DNA from: JBMNGG01 sp050949705
GTDB taxonomy: Bacteria; Bacillota; Thermosediminibacteria; Thermosediminibacterales; Tepidanaerobacteraceae
Assembly: GCA_050949705.1 (NCBI GenBank)
Contig: JBMNGG010000008.1
Span: 248,001-312,000, forward strand
Direction of reading: 5' to 3'
Length of the DNA: 64,000 nucleotides
How positions within the stretch are numbered: the first letter of the stretch is position 1; each line of letters starts with the position of its first letter. Position numbers and translations under genes: made by a program. The notes under the pieces were generated by a model, which ran no database searches, was not told the DNA's origin, and saw only the letters and a program-made list of their open reading frames with translations. Below are positions 62,829 through 64,000 of the stretch, piece after piece.

Positions 62829-63377
62829 ATGAAGGAACTTTCCCTACACATCTTGGACGTAGTCCAAAACTCTATAGGGGCAAAGGCATCTCTCGTTGAA
62901 ATAAGTGTTTACGAAGACGTAAAAACAGATTCTCTAATAATCGAAGTTGAGGATAACGGAGTTGGAATGGCCAAAGAAATGACCAAAAGAGTAATGGATC
63001 CCTTTTTTACAACGAGAACAACTAGAAAAGTCGGTTTAGGCATACCACTTTTCGCTCAAGCGGCAAGAAATTGCGGGGGCGATTTTACAATTCAATCAGA
63101 AGAAGGTAAGGGAACAAAAATCAAAGCAAGCTTTGTTCATAGTCACATAGATAGAGCTCCTATGGGTGGTATTGCTGAAACTATAATTTCACTTGTCGCT
63201 GTGAATCCTAGTGTGGATTTTGTATACAGACATAGTGTAGGGAACAAACAGTTTTTGTTTGATACACGTGATATAAAACAAACACTGGAAGATGTTCCAA
63301 TTAGTAACCCTCTTGTATTGGACTGGATAAAAAAGTTTGTAGAAGATAATTTACGAGAAATCAGTGGAGGTGCATAA
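62829..63377 (+). CDS. Histidine-kinase-type HATPase protein without a phosphorylation domain
   Basis: 182 aa. ELSLHILDVVQNSIGAKAS supplies the N box, EVEDNGVGMAKEMTKRV the G1 box, DPFFTTRTTRKVGLGIPLF the F and G2 boxes and EGKGTKIKASF the last strand. There is no DHp or receiver domain, so it cannot autophosphorylate as a normal sensor kinase does. The C-terminal third (about 110-182) is unknown. It sits between hydC and the ferredoxin, as in many clostridial hyd operons. Confidence 0.86.
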   Translation: MKELSLHILDVVQNSIGAKASLVEISVYEDVKTDSLIIEVEDNGVGMAKEMTKRVMDPFFTTRTTRKVGLGIPLFAQAARNCGGDFTIQSEEGKGTKIKASFVHSHIDRAPMGGIAETIISLVAVNPSVDFVYRHSVGNKQFLFDTRDIKQTLEDVPISNPLVLDWIKKFVEDNLREISGGA

Positions 63378-63378
63378 A

Positions 63379-63753
63379 ATGCCACAAATAAAGTCAATTG
63401 AGGAACTCCAAAAAATCCGTGAACAGGTAAAAGATATGATCAATTTAAGGGTTGATAATGAAAAAAAGATTCGAGTGGTTGTCGGCATGGGGACTTGTGG
63501 TATAGCAGCCGGCGCTAGGCCCGTTATGCTTGCAATTTTAGATGAATTAAAAAAGAGAGATATTACTAATGTAATAGTTACCGAAACTGGTTGTATTGGT
63601 CTTTGCCAATATGAACCACTAGTAGATGTTATACAACCAGATCAGCCAAAAGTTACTTATGTAAATATGAATCCAGACAAAGCTAGAGAGGTAGTAGTTA
63701 AACATATTATTAATAATCAAATTGTAGATGAGTATGTAGTACCTAACGTATAA
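63379..63753 (+). CDS. [2Fe-2S] thioredoxin-like ferredoxin
   Basis: 124 aa. The thioredoxin-like [2Fe-2S] fold has VGMGTCGIAAGARPV and TETGCIGLCQYEPLVDV, with the Cys spacing of NuoE/HymB-type ferredoxins. It should shuttle electrons for the hydrogenase. ATG 63379 lies 6 nt after GGAGGTG, so the GTG at 63364 is not used. Confidence 0.9.
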   Translation: MPQIKSIEELQKIREQVKDMINLRVDNEKKIRVVVGMGTCGIAAGARPVMLAILDELKKRDITNVIVTETGCIGLCQYEPLVDVIQPDQPKVTYVNMNPDKAREVVVKHIINNQIVDEYVVPNV

Positions 63754-63784
63754 TAATATATCGGGAGTTTGAGGAGGTTAAAAA

Positions 63785-64000
63785 ATGGATATATATAGAG
63801 CTCATGTTCTAGTATGCCAAGGTACAGGCTGTGTAGCTAGTGGTAGCGAGCCAATAATGGAAACACTTCAGAAAGAAATTGAGAAAAAAGGCCTTTCTAA
63901 AGAAGTTAAAGTTGTTCAAACGGGATGTCTTGGCCTTTGTGAATTAGGACCAAATGTTCTTATTTATCCTGAGGGAAGCTATTATTGCACAGTTAAAACA
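63785..64000 (+). CDS. hydB: NuoF-like NADH-binding hydrogenase subunit, start only
   Basis: ATG 63785 behind GAGGAGG; the window ends after 72 codons with the frame open. The visible part is the N-terminal thioredoxin-like [2Fe-2S] domain (VCQGTGCVASGSEP; GCLGLCELGPNVLIYPEG), the same as at the start of the AOR-linked NuoF-like gene at 13658. The NADH/FMN part should follow, then probably the catalytic hydrogenase subunit. Confidence 0.9.
   Translation, partial: MDIYRAHVLVCQGTGCVASGSEPIMETLQKEIEKKGLSKEVKVVQTGCLGLCELGPNVLIYPEGSYYCTVKT

Overview
The window is AT-rich, gene-dense DNA from an anaerobic, flagellated Firmicute of the class Clostridia. The evidence is the B. subtilis-like order comFC-yvyF-flgM-flgN-flgK-flgL-yviE-fliW-csrA, a secA-prfB pair, GatCAB, many TTG and GTG starts behind strong Shine-Dalgarno (SD) sequences, Rex with a hyd-type NADH/hydrogenase operon, and a tungsten-type aldehyde ferredoxin oxidoreductase (AOR). 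A genus cannot be assigned from sequence alone. There is no rRNA, tRNA, CRISPR array, prophage or intact insertion sequence.

Layout: 1-2.4 kb holds the end of an unknown gene, a hairpin-bounded leader with a 29-codon ORF, and a membrane HD-GYP c-di-GMP phosphodiesterase coupled to a DUF5317 membrane protein. 2.7-6.4 kb is secA and prfB, the latter with a programmed +1 frameshift. 6.7-10.2 kb is a metal/stress group: a shortened RIC-like di-iron protein, a P1B ATPase with an atypical CPG motif, a CxxC metallochaperone and a ZIP transporter. 10.4-16.2 kb is an AOR operon behind a probable Moco/Tuco-type riboswitch, with a polyferredoxin, a MoaD-like protein and NuoE/NuoF/NuoG-like subunits that should couple aldehyde oxidation to NAD(H). 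16.3-22 kb is comFC and the late flagellar operon ending in csrA. 22-32.3 kb is mixed metabolism: a Rossmann-MCP fusion, DUF4416, ychF, an MTA phosphorylase, a dicarboxylate symporter, an aspartate racemase beside a decayed aspA fragment, a methionine gamma-lyase, pcrB, an IS3-like remnant and a threonine synthase-like enzyme. 32.7-35.8 kb is a MacAB-type efflux operon with one frameshift in the fusion protein and three in the permease, while its ATPase is intact. 35.9-49.9 kb holds a Ca2+-type ATPase, an MBL-fold hydrolase, typA, small unknown proteins, birA, cca, a DUF6391 protein and gatCAB. 50.1-55.7 kb is a complete peptide ABC importer (dppABCDF order). 55.9-58.2 kb is a DUF1015 protein and an ApbE lipoprotein. 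58.3 kb to the end is rex and the start of an NADH-dependent hydrogenase operon, cut by the window edge.

The most interesting points are: the signalling module inside the hydrogenase operon (an RsbT-like kinase with a DRTGG domain, a sensory hydrogenase-like protein with an altered H-cluster motif, a second DRTGG protein, a PHP phosphoesterase and an orphan HATPase); the NAD-coupled AOR operon with its riboswitch; a GatA whose catalytic nucleophile Ser is Gly; a soluble chemotaxis transducer with an NAD-binding-like N-terminus; and the shortened RIC/CPG-ATPase module.
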